Source: Fibrobacter sp.
GTDB taxonomy: Bacteria; Fibrobacterota; Fibrobacteria; Fibrobacterales; Fibrobacteraceae
Length of the DNA stretch: 64,000 nucleotides
Assembly: GCA_017530965.1 (NCBI GenBank)
Contig: JAFXLS010000042.1
Span: 1-64,000 of the forward strand
Direction: 5' to 3'
Shown: in pieces, positions 18,026-27,388 of the stretch
Layout of the letters: each line of letters opens with the position of its first letter
Position numbering within the stretch: position 1 is the stretch's first letter
Program-made: the position numbers and the translations under genes
The notes under the pieces: generated by a model
Database searches by the model: none
What the model saw: the letters and a program-made list of their open reading frames with translations, nothing else
What the model was told of the DNA's origin: nothing

Positions 18026-18767
18026 CTACAACCTTGTATAATTCCTGGCCGGCGGATTGATACTTTCGTTCGAAGGCAGTTTCAGGATTCTCGGGATCGA
18101 AGGCGTCAAGTCCCACATTGAACTTGAGCGAAAGTGTTTCGCCGAGAATGCGGGCGGCTTCAGCGAATTCGCGGGCGTAAATTTCCCAATTGGTGCGAAG
18201 TTCTGTCTCCGGGCTCAATCGCAAAAGGGTCGGAAAAATCGGGTGCAAATGGAAACGTCTGGTCGCTTCGCTTTCCTTGGGCCAGGGATTCGGGTAGTAG
18301 AGCGCATGGTGCAAGATTTTCCACTCCCCCGCATTTACCTTTTCAAGCGCAAGCCGCCAAAAATCCAGTAGCTCGGCACGCACCCAAAACACATTAGGAG
18401 GAAGTTCCTGGCACCCCGCCACGGCCTGCTTTAGCTGATAATCGTTACCGGCCTTGGTGAGCCGCTCTGCCGACTTGTCCACCCCAATCACAGGAATGTT
18501 CGGGAACTTGCGGGCCAAGTGGATGGTACTTTCACCCGTACCGCAACCGGAATCCAAAACGACCTCGAAGCATCCTGCAGCATCCGTTCCATAAAACGTT
18601 TGCACAAACTCGCAGGCATTCTCAAAGGCATCCCGAGTGTGGTCCGCGACCGGACGCAAAAAAGTCGTGGCAGCGTACTTGTGCACCACGGCTTCTAAAT
18701 TCTTGTAGATGTCTTCTTGATTTGATTTTACCGAATGAACTACGTTACCATTGGATTGCTTCGTCAC
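18000..18767 (-). CDS. trmB: TrmB-like tRNA (guanine-N7)-methyltransferase
   Basis: A Rossmann-fold SAM-dependent methyltransferase resembling TrmB, which makes m7G46 in the tRNA variable loop. Signs are the SAM motif VLDSGCGTGES (about 71-81), YYPNPWPK in place of the usual FPDPWPK, and the C-terminal TAFERKYQSAGQELYKV, equivalent to TrmB's T.FE..g..iY. At 255 residues it is slightly longer than usual. The GTG start at 18767 falls inside a dispersed repeat, so the first residues (TKQSNG) are repeat-derived; no ATG exists near the N-terminus, so the true start is unsure. It overlaps the convergent lipoprotein gene by 26 bases. Confidence 0.8.
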   Translation of the reverse strand: MTKQSNGNVVHSVKSNQEDIYKNLEAVVHKYAATTFLRPVADHTRDAFENACEFVQTFYGTDAAGCFEVVLDSGCGTGESTIHLARKFPNIPVIGVDKSAERLTKAGNDYQLKQAVAGCQELPPNVFWVRAELLDFWRLALEKVNAGEWKILHHALYYPNPWPKESEATRRFHLHPIFPTLLRLSPETELRTNWEIYAREFAEAARILGETLSLKFNVGLDAFDPENPETAFERKYQSAGQELYKVVVRVCPSSR

Positions 18768-18785
18768 TCCGTTCCTCGCAATGAC
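18753..18785. repeat. Dispersed repeat GTCATTGCGAGG...AAGCAATCC
   Basis: On the minus strand GTCATTGCGAGGAACGGAGTGACGAAGCAATCC. The same type occurs at 21820-21845 as GTCATTGCGAGCGGAGCAAAGCAATT. Elements of this form are common in many bacterial genomes. This copy supplies the apparent start codon of the TrmB-like gene. Confidence 0.65.
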
Positions 18786-18791
18786 GTATAA

Positions 18792-20033
18792 CTATTTTTC
18801 CCAAATGGAAAGACGATTGCCACCGATGAGTTCAACATCGTCGAGCCAGACTTCTGCATAACCGTCTATCGTCTTGAAATCCCAAGCCAACTGGTTAACA
18901 CACTTGAAGGCCTCCCTTTCGACCGGCAGCGGCACACTCACGCGTGTCCATTCTTCTTCAAGACCATACTCGGATTGAATCAACTTCTGATGGTCCAAAT
19001 CCAAATTGGAATCGATGATATTAAAGACAACGGAACCGATACCCTTGATGCGGAAGGCAATGGAATCCACCGACGAGATGTCGTTGCAAAGTGCCTTGTC
19101 ACTCTTGCCAAGTTCAACACCCATAGTCGCCCAGGGCCAGTAAGCGACTCCGGCAGAATCCTTGACGATATCGCCAAAGTGGGCCGCCACATGGGCAGAA
19201 ACATTTCCGTCTTCGTTAGCAAGCGTAAAGAGATGGTTTTCGCCGATAACAAAGTCAGGGGTCACATTCTCGGCAGAGAAGTCAAAATACCACCAACCAC
19301 CGTCATAGGTACGTGCAGGCATAAAGCGGTTCTGGTAGTTGGAATCCTGGAAGTCGTCCAACAGCAAAGCGCGACTTTCTTCGGCAAAGGTACTCGACTT
19401 GGTCTTCTCGCCAGCCACGACCTTCAAGTAGGTGCTGCTGGTATCCACATCTTCGACATCGGGAATAAACACCAAGCTGAGCACGCCTTCAGGCAGGGAA
19501 TCCAGCGTGAAGTTACCGTCTTTCACCTTGGCAGAATGTTCCAGGCCACGGACCTTGACAACGCCCTTCAGGGACTTGTCACCCACGCTACCCGAAACAG
19601 ACGCAGTTTTCTTGAGTCTGTCCTTACCGAGGTCAACGCTTGCACCGTTCACCTGAACCGGAATCTGCAAAGCTTCGCCACCGAGTTTAGCTTCGAGGGT
19701 GTAGTCACCGTCGGCAACGCCTTCGATTACCACTTTACCGTCCTTGTCGGTTTCGGCAGAATAAGCCTTTTCGCCATCCAGGCCTTCGCTATCCATAAGG
19801 CGAACCCTGGCGAGCGCAGCCGGAGATTTGTCAGCTGTTAAAATCTGTGCCGTAATGGCGTTCCCCGCTTCGGTACCGCTGGGGCCGCCACCCGCCGTTT
19901 TAGTCTCGCCACATGCCGAAAGGCCAAGCCCCATAGAAAGGGCAAGGATCGAGTATGCGGCACACTTAGCCGTATTTGCGGGATTCCTACTTAGCACATC
20001 CCAAAAATACAAAAATTTATTGCGGGTCATCAT
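18792..20033 (-). CDS. Lipoprotein with Ig-like and CBM11/CIA30-like domains
   Basis: A 413-residue surface lipoprotein. A long N-region precedes the hydrophobic segment and lipobox GLSAC near residue 41. Residues about 60-220 are two carboxypeptidase-regulatory-like beta domains (DKDGKVVIEGVADGDYTLEA is typical). Residues about 230-405 resemble the CBM11/CIA30-type jelly roll (LLDDFQDSN start, VSVPLP, VWLDDVELIG end), a fold that often binds beta-glucan. The start ATG shares one base with the stop of the upstream TIGR02147 regulator (TAATG), so the two are translationally coupled. Glucan binding is inferred. Confidence 0.8.
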   Translation of the reverse strand: MMTRNKFLYFWDVLSRNPANTAKCAAYSILALSMGLGLSACGETKTAGGGPSGTEAGNAITAQILTADKSPAALARVRLMDSEGLDGEKAYSAETDKDGKVVIEGVADGDYTLEAKLGGEALQIPVQVNGASVDLGKDRLKKTASVSGSVGDKSLKGVVKVRGLEHSAKVKDGNFTLDSLPEGVLSLVFIPDVEDVDTSSTYLKVVAGEKTKSSTFAEESRALLLDDFQDSNYQNRFMPARTYDGGWWYFDFSAENVTPDFVIGENHLFTLANEDGNVSAHVAAHFGDIVKDSAGVAYWPWATMGVELGKSDKALCNDISSVDSIAFRIKGIGSVVFNIIDSNLDLDHQKLIQSEYGLEEEWTRVSVPLPVEREAFKCVNQLAWDFKTIDGYAEVWLDDVELIGGNRLSIWEK

Positions 20034-20890
20034 TATACCCCCTTGTTTTGCGGAGCGGCGCCCGTGTCGGGATCGTCCACTTTATCAGACAAAGGGAACA
20101 TCGCAATATTTAAAGCATACACGCGGTCGGCACGTTCGCTCTTGCGGGCAAACTGCAACAGGCCACGACGAAATTCTTCGATACGGTGACGGATTTCAGG
20201 CAGGTCATCTTCGTCGGCAGTAAACACCACAGAAGAAATATCTCGTTCTTCGGGTTTGTGACGATCGATTGATTCTTGCGCGAGTTCAAGCGTATGCCTG
20301 TGGAAATCGCGCACCGCCTGACTCTTGACTTCGCCGCCAGTGCTGATAATCTGATCGGTAATATTCCAGCCATTGTTACCATCGGGCACCACAAGGCCAA
20401 GCTGTTTTAAAATGCCAAGAGCAGAGCGTGCTTCGTCCTGAGAAATAGCAGGGTTCAGTCTCTTGCCCAGCTTGCCGATATCGCTGGTGTCCTTGGTGAT
20501 ACCAATCAAGGCTCGGAGTGCGGCACAGGCCCAGCTGCCGAAATAAGAAAGTTCCGGTGCAGAAAGCACGCGGGTTTCCATGGAACGGAGTTCCATGAGG
20601 CGATAATACAATTCCGAAAGGGTCTGCTTCGCCTTGGTCTTGTTAAAACGATATAGAGTCTTGAAGTATTCGGCACGGCGATCGTCGAGTCCGCACAAGC
20701 GAATAAACGCCGGCAGGGTCCCCTCGTTCAAATGGCCTTCTTTCTGGAATACACGAACAAGCCAGGCCGGATCCACACCGGTCTTCTGGCCAAGATAGCG
20801 GTACGAGGTGAAGGGGCTGCCTTTCTTGGTTTCGACAAACCAATCCTTCAGGAACTCGCGGTATTCCAAATAGTCTAATACTTCGGGCAT
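20033..20890 (-). CDS. TIGR02147-family putative regulator
   Basis: A 285-residue protein matching the TIGR02147/DUF4423 type known mainly from Fibrobacter and Bdellovibrio. The N-terminus (YLEYREFLKDWF) and the segment FTSYRYLGQKTGVDPAWLVR, which reads as a helix-turn-helix, are typical; residues about 75-100 carry KTLYRFNKTKA. The C-terminal half (ALGILKQLGLVV...) looks like a winged helix. It has no signal peptide, so it acts in the cytoplasm. Known members are presumed transcription regulators without a defined ligand. A TATCTTTA box lies 18 bases before the start. It is coupled by a one-base overlap to the surface lipoprotein downstream. Confidence 0.85.
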   Translation of the reverse strand: MPEVLDYLEYREFLKDWFVETKKGSPFTSYRYLGQKTGVDPAWLVRVFQKEGHLNEGTLPAFIRLCGLDDRRAEYFKTLYRFNKTKAKQTLSELYYRLMELRSMETRVLSAPELSYFGSWACAALRALIGITKDTSDIGKLGKRLNPAISQDEARSALGILKQLGLVVPDGNNGWNITDQIISTGGEVKSQAVRDFHRHTLELAQESIDRHKPEERDISSVVFTADEDDLPEIRHRIEEFRRGLLQFARKSERADRVYALNIAMFPLSDKVDDPDTGAAPQNKGV

Positions 20891-20978
20891 ATCTATAATT
20901 TACCCTTTTAAAGATAGGAAATGTTTACAAATTTCAAAATGCTTACTATTTCTGTTGCAAAAATTTCAACGCGGCCAG

Positions 20979-21878
20979 CTATTCCTCATCAAGGTTCATC
21001 AGGCGCATGGCGGCCTTCCATGTCTCCTTGTTTTCAAAACCGTCCCGCTTGCCGCCGCCATAACGGGCATGGGCAAACTCCTCGACAAGAGTTTCCCACC
21101 CTTCGAGCTTACCCTCTTTCACTAGATTATCCAAATTCACCGCAGACTGGGCAATCCCCAAACAATCCGCCACATGTTCCTTGCATACACTTTCCAGCTC
21201 CAAGAGCCATTCGCGGCTATCGGCGGAATTCACACGCTGCTTTAGAACCACCATTTTTTCACGTAAGGCGCTTTCTGCAGCGTTTTTTACAGCCACGGCC
21301 TGCCGTGCAGCAGCACGGCGGCGAACGCGCCAGAAACCCGCCAACAGTACGCAAAGGGCCACCACTAGCCCAACACCTATAGGAAGGGGGTTAAAAGGCT
21401 CATTCACGCGCACAGGCACGCTTTCGCTACGCAGGTCTAGCGGTCGCCCCACCGGCGTCGGAATCTCGAACCGCAAGGCAGGAACATTCAAATTACCCGT
21501 ATCCTGCGCCACAATCTTGTAGGTAAACGTAATGGAAGCCACCTCGGCGCCGTCCTTAACAGACCGCGCCGACTCCTGGGACATCGCCACCTGCGTAAGC
21601 CCCTTTGCATTCGCCGAACTTGCAGGTACCACCAAAAGCGCGCTCCCCTGCACAGCCCAGGAGACTGTCACCGGGAAATCAAAAGTGTCGCCCACCGTTA
21701 CCGCATGCAAGCCGCCCTGGGGCCCCGACGTAATCGAAATACCCAACTGCTCGGGAGTCGGCAACTGGATTTCAGGTGCCGATACTACGCTATCAATTGC
21801 AGCGGTATCAGCATCTATGAATTGCTTTGCTCCGCTCGCAATGACGTTCTCACTTTCATTCAAAGAATCGTTTTCCAT
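20979..21878 (-). CDS. BatD-like membrane protein with repeat-derived N-terminus
   Basis: A 299-residue protein with a beta-rich domain (residues about 35-160), one membrane helix (PIGVGLVVALCVLLAGFW, about 168-185) and a basic then helical cytoplasmic tail. This order resembles BatD/aerotolerance-type proteins but the match is weak. There is no signal peptide at the only visible start; instead residues 11-18 (VIASGAKQ) come from a dispersed repeat (21820-21845). The original N-terminus, perhaps with a signal, may have been lost. A TATATTTTG box lies four bases before the ATG. No Bat or MoxR genes are nearby. Confidence 0.65.
   Translation of the reverse strand: MENDSLNESENVIASGAKQFIDADTAAIDSVVSAPEIQLPTPEQLGISITSGPQGGLHAVTVGDTFDFPVTVSWAVQGSALLVVPASSANAKGLTQVAMSQESARSVKDGAEVASITFTYKIVAQDTGNLNVPALRFEIPTPVGRPLDLRSESVPVRVNEPFNPLPIGVGLVVALCVLLAGFWRVRRRAAARQAVAVKNAAESALREKMVVLKQRVNSADSREWLLELESVCKEHVADCLGIAQSAVNLDNLVKEGKLEGWETLVEEFAHARYGGGKRDGFENKETWKAAMRLMNLDEE
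21820..21845. repeat. Dispersed repeat within coding sequence
   Basis: GTCATTGCGAGCGGAGCAAAGCAATT on the minus strand, the same family as 18753-18785. It lies in frame near the 5' end of the BatD-like gene and encodes VIASGAKQ. Confidence 0.65.
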
Positions 21879-22057
21879 ACGCCAAAATATACTAAATGGC
21901 TGCCCCCCAATGCTAATCTACGCCAATATGCTAAATAAAACAAACCTTTCAAATATTCGACTTTATTTTATTATATTAAGAAGTAATGTATTTTTTGCAT
22001 CCTAGGCACCCCCGAACGCTTAGGGTAAAAAAAGTGAGCAAAAGGAACACACTCAAT

Positions 22058-23122
22058 ATGAAATTTTCCAAGAACCGAATACTATCCTATATCACCGCAG
22101 CATCTATCTCGGTGTTCTTTGCCTGTGGCGACGACAGTAGTTCTTCCCCTAATCAAGAAAACGTAGAACCTATACCCAGTTCGTCGGCAACGGCATCCGA
22201 TTCAACGAATCCCCCCAACAATCCAACGCTTTCTAGCGCAGCTACCACTGAGACGTCTTCGGAGACTTCACAAATCGAGCAGTCCAGTTCCTCGGAACAA
22301 GTCGATCCTAATATTGGAGAATCCAGTTCTTCCGTAACCGAACTCCCGGCAAGCAGCTCCTCCAAGTTCCTTCGCGAACCTACCGAAGAAGAAATTGCCG
22401 AAGAACGCATTTATACAGCAAACTCCGCCACGAACGAATTCCAGGATCTACCAACTGTATACAAGAATCTCGACCCTACCGACAAGGTGGCCTTCGTCAT
22501 CCGCCACGCACAGCGCGAAAAAAGCACCGGAGTCGAATCGCAGCTGACAGAAAAAGGAATTGAACAGTCGAGAACCCTCGGCACCTACCTCGTATCCGAA
22601 GAACCCTTCTCCTACGGTTCCACCAACTTTGTCCGCACCCGCGCAACCGCCCAATACATTTCGGAAGGCCGCGGTCAGGAATTCCCCGAACCGATCGTTC
22701 TCCCGGAACTTGTCGCAAGTACCTTTGTTGCAGACGAAGAAAAGTTCAAGGCTCTAATGACTGAAGCCGGATACATAGACGAAGCCTACATGTATTCAGA
22801 ATGGGCTTTCGACGGAAAATACACCGAAGCGTTCAACGATTTGGAAAAGACTGGTGTTCAAATTATTACTCAGGCCATTCTCCCGAGGATGTCCACCGAG
22901 AACCGCGTCAACATCTTTATCAGCCACGACATGTTTCTCGGGCCTTTCATCGCTTACTGTACCAACAAAGAAACCAAGGTATTGCGTAAACACGCTATAA
23001 CGACCGAAAACTGCACCGACTGCCGCTGGATACAATACCTCGAAGGAATCGCCATTATCGTAAAAGCAGACGGAACACGTAAATACGTGCCCGTTTCGGG
23101 CAACATGTTGAACAAAAAGTAA
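22058..23122 (+). CDS. Lipoprotein with histidine-phosphatase domain
   Basis: A 354-residue lipoprotein. ATG 22058 is chosen for the AAAGGAAC site just before it and the signal that follows (lipobox VFFAC). A Ser-rich linker covers residues about 27-110. The catalytic domain belongs to the histidine phosphatase (phosphoglycerate mutase-like) superfamily: FVIRHAQREKS holds the RH pair with Ala instead of the usual Gly, and the second His is in FISHDMFLG. A further Arg follows in VRTRATAQYI. An extracytoplasmic phosphatase is inferred; substrate unknown. Confidence 0.85.
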   Translation: MKFSKNRILSYITAASISVFFACGDDSSSSPNQENVEPIPSSSATASDSTNPPNNPTLSSAATTETSSETSQIEQSSSSEQVDPNIGESSSSVTELPASSSSKFLREPTEEEIAEERIYTANSATNEFQDLPTVYKNLDPTDKVAFVIRHAQREKSTGVESQLTEKGIEQSRTLGTYLVSEEPFSYGSTNFVRTRATAQYISEGRGQEFPEPIVLPELVASTFVADEEKFKALMTEAGYIDEAYMYSEWAFDGKYTEAFNDLEKTGVQIITQAILPRMSTENRVNIFISHDMFLGPFIAYCTNKETKVLRKHAITTENCTDCRWIQYLEGIAIIVKADGTRKYVPVSGNMLNKK

Positions 23123-23165
23123 GTACGACAACCGAATAAATCATTCAACGTATTTCGCATTGAGA

Positions 23166-23196
23166 AAGCCCCCGACCAAAGGTCGGGGGCTTCTTT
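23166..23196. terminator. Bidirectional terminator
   Basis: AAGCCCCCGACC, loop AAA, GGTCGGGGGCTT, then CTTT. A twelve-pair stem lies between the convergent phosphatase-like gene and the GH8 gene and can serve both. Confidence 0.9.
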
Positions 23197-23214
23197 AAAC
23201 GAGAGATTTAGATT

Positions 23215-25131
23215 TTATTCAGCGATGCGAATGGTGCGGACCCAGTTGCTTGTGCCCTGCTTGACGCGGAGCATATAATTGCCCTGGCGCAGATTCAGCG
23301 GAACCTGTTCAGAGCTCGTCATGCTGAAGCTAGAGACAACTCTACCCTGCAAGTCCATCACGGTCACACGAGCAAGATCTGCATTGGGAAGCTGAATCTG
23401 CAAGAAACGCCCATCGACGTTCACGCTCAACTTGCCCGCAGGAACAGAAGTGCTCACCAGTCCCAAAGCCTGTTCTTTAATTAGGTCCTTACCGTCAGGG
23501 CCAACCAGTGACAAGTCAGAAATATCGACCTGCGGATTGTCCATCAAATTCAAGGACAGGTAGTAAATCATTTCGGCACTAGTCGCAGTAAATTCGCATT
23601 CGACGGAAAGTTCATCGGTATAGCTCAGCTTTTTCGCGGCGCCACAATACTTCTTGGTATCATCAAGAGCGTCGGCATAAAGTCCGTACGTGAGCCAAAG
23701 GAGCGTATTCATCGTTGTAGCCGTCGGATGCGTCTGAATCGCCTTGAACGAAAGCTTGTAGCTAGCACCAGTTGTCAGACCGGTAATGTGACGTTCCACT
23801 TCGCGATGATCACCTTGCGGAATCACCTTGCCGATATGAACGCTCGTGCTCGTTTCATTTTCAAGTTCGGCAGTAATAGAATTCCAGCCAAAGGCACCCG
23901 AATTCTTGTGATATTCAATAACCGCATTGCACGAATCCGGAATCACAATTTCCTGCGGAGTAGAAGGCTGTAGCTTGGGGTCAGCAAAATTCACCATGTT
24001 TCCCGACATCAAAAGACCGGTCAACAGACGCAGGCTGGAGTGGAAATATCCCGGCTGCTGCGACATCAACGCACTGTAGTTCGTACGAAGCTTGTCACTG
24101 TACTTTTCATCAATAATCAGCACGGAACTCAGAGAACCGATGGAAGAACCATTGGCCTTACAACCGTTAGATTTACAGGGTTCTCCCTGCATATTCGCAG
24201 TTCCATCCGTCTTCATGTTGATGTAAAGCTGGCCAAAGGGCTTGGAGTTCACCCAGCTTGCAAGCTTTTCGGACAGGTCCTTCGCCTGTGAGTGTCCATA
24301 CCAGGCATAACTCCAGGCCCAGCGCCACGGTGCACGCACGGCATCATAGTCGTAACCAGCAAAATTGTAGCCGTTATTTCCCGTAATCGGGCTATAGGAG
24401 TTCATGTCCGCCCATCCCGAAGGAATACCCGTCGAAGAATTGCGGTTCTTTACAAGGATGCCGTAGTTGGTCGAAATAGCCTTGCTCCAGAAGCTAGCAT
24501 CGTCAAGCTCCTTGAAGATTTCATAGGCAGCTGGGCTAACGTAACTCGGGTTCAGATACGGATCCCACTGGTTTCCCACCTTATGGCGACCATCGCTCGC
24601 GAATTCCTGCTCACGCATATTCGCAATCAGAGTCGCAGCAGCCGTCTTGTACTTAGTGTCACCAAACTGATGGTAAGCCATAGCCAAGGCAAAGGCCACA
24701 TCTTCTTCGGCATCGGTTGCACCACCAGTACCCTCAGCGCCACCAAAGCCACTGATTTTCCAGTCCATGATGCCATTACGCGAATGGGACTGGTAGTATT
24801 TCCAGAGCTTGTCAAACTGACTCTGGTAGCTCTTGGTGTTGTTACTGAAGTATACGCAAAGAATCATGCCATAGCCGATACCTTCAGACACGGTCACGCT
24901 TCTGGTATCGAACTTGATACGGGCCTGATCTCCACTTTCTTCGTAGAAATCTTTCATGTACGTTTCAAAATGTTTCAACAATTCCGTAGAAGCATTCTGC
25001 CCAGCACAATTCACGTATTCTACAATGTTCTTGGCATACGGATAAGTTTGTGCCTGCGGATAAGGGAACTTTACCGCAGCCATAGAAATTGTTGAGGCGG
25101 CCAAAAGGCCTGCAAAAAACAAGCGTTTCAT
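23215..25131 (-). CDS. GH8 endoglucanase with T9SS sorting domain
   Basis: A secreted glycoside hydrolase family 8 enzyme, 638 residues, which cuts beta-1,4-glucan with inversion. After a signal peptide (ending SMAA) the GH8 domain covers residues about 25-390: proton donor Glu83 in TVSEGIGYGM, the acidic ATDAEEDVAFAL motif, and YDAVRAPWRWAW, which carries the catalytic-base Asp. Residues about 400-560 form a beta-rich domain of unknown type, possibly carbohydrate binding. The last 75 residues are a T9SS sorting domain (VTVMDLQGRVVSSF ... YMLRVKQG). The ATG shares a base with the stop of the GH5 gene upstream (TAATG), so the two cellulases are coupled. Confidence 0.93.
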   Translation of the reverse strand: MKRLFFAGLLAASTISMAAVKFPYPQAQTYPYAKNIVEYVNCAGQNASTELLKHFETYMKDFYEESGDQARIKFDTRSVTVSEGIGYGMILCVYFSNNTKSYQSQFDKLWKYYQSHSRNGIMDWKISGFGGAEGTGGATDAEEDVAFALAMAYHQFGDTKYKTAAATLIANMREQEFASDGRHKVGNQWDPYLNPSYVSPAAYEIFKELDDASFWSKAISTNYGILVKNRNSSTGIPSGWADMNSYSPITGNNGYNFAGYDYDAVRAPWRWAWSYAWYGHSQAKDLSEKLASWVNSKPFGQLYINMKTDGTANMQGEPCKSNGCKANGSSIGSLSSVLIIDEKYSDKLRTNYSALMSQQPGYFHSSLRLLTGLLMSGNMVNFADPKLQPSTPQEIVIPDSCNAVIEYHKNSGAFGWNSITAELENETSTSVHIGKVIPQGDHREVERHITGLTTGASYKLSFKAIQTHPTATTMNTLLWLTYGLYADALDDTKKYCGAAKKLSYTDELSVECEFTATSAEMIYYLSLNLMDNPQVDISDLSLVGPDGKDLIKEQALGLVSTSVPAGKLSVNVDGRFLQIQLPNADLARVTVMDLQGRVVSSFSMTSSEQVPLNLRQGNYMLRVKQGTSNWVRTIRIAE

Positions 25132-27344
25132 TACTTATTCCCCCAACGAATGGTCTTCATAGCCGAAGAACTCTTAACCGTTACAATATAAAGGCCTTTT
25201 GCCATGTCAGAGAAGTCAACCGTATTCGTACCGGCAGACATAAAGCGAGATGCGTTACGGGCAATATTGCGACCGGCCACATCAAGCACCTGAATGTTCA
25301 CGAAACCGGAACGTTTTACATCCACCACAAGCTGGTTACCACGCATATAGGCGTTCGTAGCAAGGTTCTTGCGGGTCTGCGGAACGATATAGTCAGTACC
25401 ATCAAGACCAAATGCCTTCTTCGCCTGGGCTTCCAGTTCAGCATTGCCAGCCCCAATGGTCACAGTAATGTAACCAACAAAGCCTTCGTACTGTTCCGTT
25501 TCGGAAACTTCACCCTTGATAATGATGGTTGCGTCCTTGTCTCCTGCAACAAGCTTATCGCCTTGCTGTTCAGCATAGCCTTCAGGGAGAATCGTGTAAG
25601 AGGGAATAGCCCCACCACGAGCCTTGAGCGAAAACACCTGCGTCATAGAATTCTTCTCGACAGTCTTATTCCCAAAGTATTTCGGATCAAGCCCCTGTTC
25701 AGCTTTCTTGAGCGAGAAGGTAAACGTTGTATCGATAGCGCGGAAACCAGCGATAGCCTTTGCCGTTGCATGAATCTTGGCCGAACCCAGAGACTTGAAG
25801 GTCGCAATCCATACCTGCTGGTTCTTGTTATCGCCATAGCATTCGTTACTGGAACAGGTGGCCTTCGCCACAGAAACAACATCCGGATTATCGGATTCGT
25901 AAGTAATTTCAGCACCTTCGACAGTCTTCCTAGACACCTTCATCAGGTATTCCAGCTTGGTTGAAGCAGCCTGTCCCGAATAGTTAGAACAGCTTCCGCC
26001 ACCGCCAAGGCGGCAGACAACATCCGTCTGGCCAAAGGTCTGGCTCGGGACGGCGGTAACCATAACAACCGACTGGGAATTGTCATTACCCGTCATCACG
26101 GCGTAACCTGCACCATTGATCTTGATGGTACCCGCTTCAACCGTAGCAACCGTCGGATCGCTAGAGGTGTAGGTACAGGAAGAGCTAACCTTGCCCGTGA
26201 CCGAGCCATCCAATTCGCTTGCCGTCACGGCCTTAAAGGCGCAGGAGCCAGTATTCTTACCCGCAACCAGCAATTCAGCCCAATTTCTGTCATTCTTGTG
26301 CTTAGTCAAGTAGGACTTTACGAGGCTTCCGGAGGTCGAGTAAGAAGCAGCATCCAAGGCAGCCTTGGAGTTAAGCACCTTAGAACCAGCAAACATAGCT
26401 GAAGCTTCGTTCTTGTCGCCCACTGTTTCATGACGCAAGGACCAGTTGCAGTTCGGAATCTGCTTTTCGTCCATGTAAGCGGTCCATTCGTTTGTACTTC
26501 CGGAACTTACGCTACCGGCACCGGAAGCTTCGGTAGTACCCCATTCCGTAATAAAGACAGCTCCGTTACAATTTTCGATGTTACCCTTGAACGAATTAAG
26601 GGAATGCGTGGCTGCATAGAAATGGAACACATAGCCAACGTTAGACTGGTTCACGGTACCGCAGCTACCGCTTCCCATCTGCGACCAGCTGGGAGTACCC
26701 ACCAGGGCAAGGTTCGGCGAGTTTTTTCTGATAGCCGAAATCACGGTATTCGCGTAGCTCGCAATCGTTCCCGAGCTCGTATTCACGGGTTCGTTGTATA
26801 CTTCCCAAATGATGTTCGGGACATCCTTGTACTTTGCGGACATACGGCTAAAGAAATCCGTTGCCAGGCTCTGTTCGCTTTCGGCGCGGTGGCTGTGCCA
26901 GTCCACGATGATGTAGATGTCGTTTGCGATAGCCGCCTTCACCATGTTGTCGAGCTGAGCTTCCTTACCTGTCGGATTGTACTTGTAAGCAACATTGGAA
27001 GCAATAGCACCACTCTTTGTATCGTCTTTGGTACATCCACCGCCGTCACTATTGTAACAATCGATGCCCATTGCAAAGCGGAAAACATCGATACCAAGCC
27101 TATCAGCAGCCCAACCGATGACTTCGGAATTGTAATACGGCGTACCCGTAGCATCGGACCAGAAAAGGCTCATACCACGAAGCATCACCTGCTGGCCAGT
27201 TTTCTGGCTAACAATCTTCTTGCCACTTGTTCCCAAAGCTCCATAAACAGAAACTGGTCCCAGTCGCAGAGGTTTTGCGTCTACTGCCGCTTCTGCAAAC
27301 GACACTGCACAAGCAAGCATTGCTATTGATAGAAATTTTTTCAT
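25131..27344 (-). CDS. GH5 cellulase with T9SS sorting domain
   Basis: A secreted family 5 endoglucanase, 737 residues from ATG 27344, where the signal peptide MKKFLSIAMLACAVSFAEA begins; the frame opens 35 codons further upstream without signal features. The retaining pair is visible: acid/base Glu185 in WEVYNEP and nucleophile Glu267 in VFITEWGT. Active-site VDWHSH is also present. Residues about 370-660 contain BIG2/Ig-like beta domains with several Cys. A T9SS sorting domain ends the protein (IQVLDVAGRNIARN ... GLYIVTVKS). A TATCTTTG box lies 36 bases upstream. It is the first gene of a GH5-GH8 pair. Confidence 0.94.
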   Translation of the reverse strand: MKKFLSIAMLACAVSFAEAAVDAKPLRLGPVSVYGALGTSGKKIVSQKTGQQVMLRGMSLFWSDATGTPYYNSEVIGWAADRLGIDVFRFAMGIDCYNSDGGGCTKDDTKSGAIASNVAYKYNPTGKEAQLDNMVKAAIANDIYIIVDWHSHRAESEQSLATDFFSRMSAKYKDVPNIIWEVYNEPVNTSSGTIASYANTVISAIRKNSPNLALVGTPSWSQMGSGSCGTVNQSNVGYVFHFYAATHSLNSFKGNIENCNGAVFITEWGTTEASGAGSVSSGSTNEWTAYMDEKQIPNCNWSLRHETVGDKNEASAMFAGSKVLNSKAALDAASYSTSGSLVKSYLTKHKNDRNWAELLVAGKNTGSCAFKAVTASELDGSVTGKVSSSCTYTSSDPTVATVEAGTIKINGAGYAVMTGNDNSQSVVMVTAVPSQTFGQTDVVCRLGGGGSCSNYSGQAASTKLEYLMKVSRKTVEGAEITYESDNPDVVSVAKATCSSNECYGDNKNQQVWIATFKSLGSAKIHATAKAIAGFRAIDTTFTFSLKKAEQGLDPKYFGNKTVEKNSMTQVFSLKARGGAIPSYTILPEGYAEQQGDKLVAGDKDATIIIKGEVSETEQYEGFVGYITVTIGAGNAELEAQAKKAFGLDGTDYIVPQTRKNLATNAYMRGNQLVVDVKRSGFVNIQVLDVAGRNIARNASRFMSAGTNTVDFSDMAKGLYIVTVKSSSAMKTIRWGNK

Positions 27345-27380
27345 AATATTCTCTCGTTTTTTGCAATCCACACCCAAATA

Positions 27381-27388
27381 CAAAGATA
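27381..27388 (-). promoter_or_regulatory. TATCTTTG promoter-like box of GH5-GH8
   Basis: TATCTTTG on the minus strand with TTTG 18 bases further upstream, close to the Bacteroidota -33/-7 arrangement (TTTG, 19-21 bases, TAnnTTTG). It lies 36 bases before the GH5 start. Confidence 0.45.
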
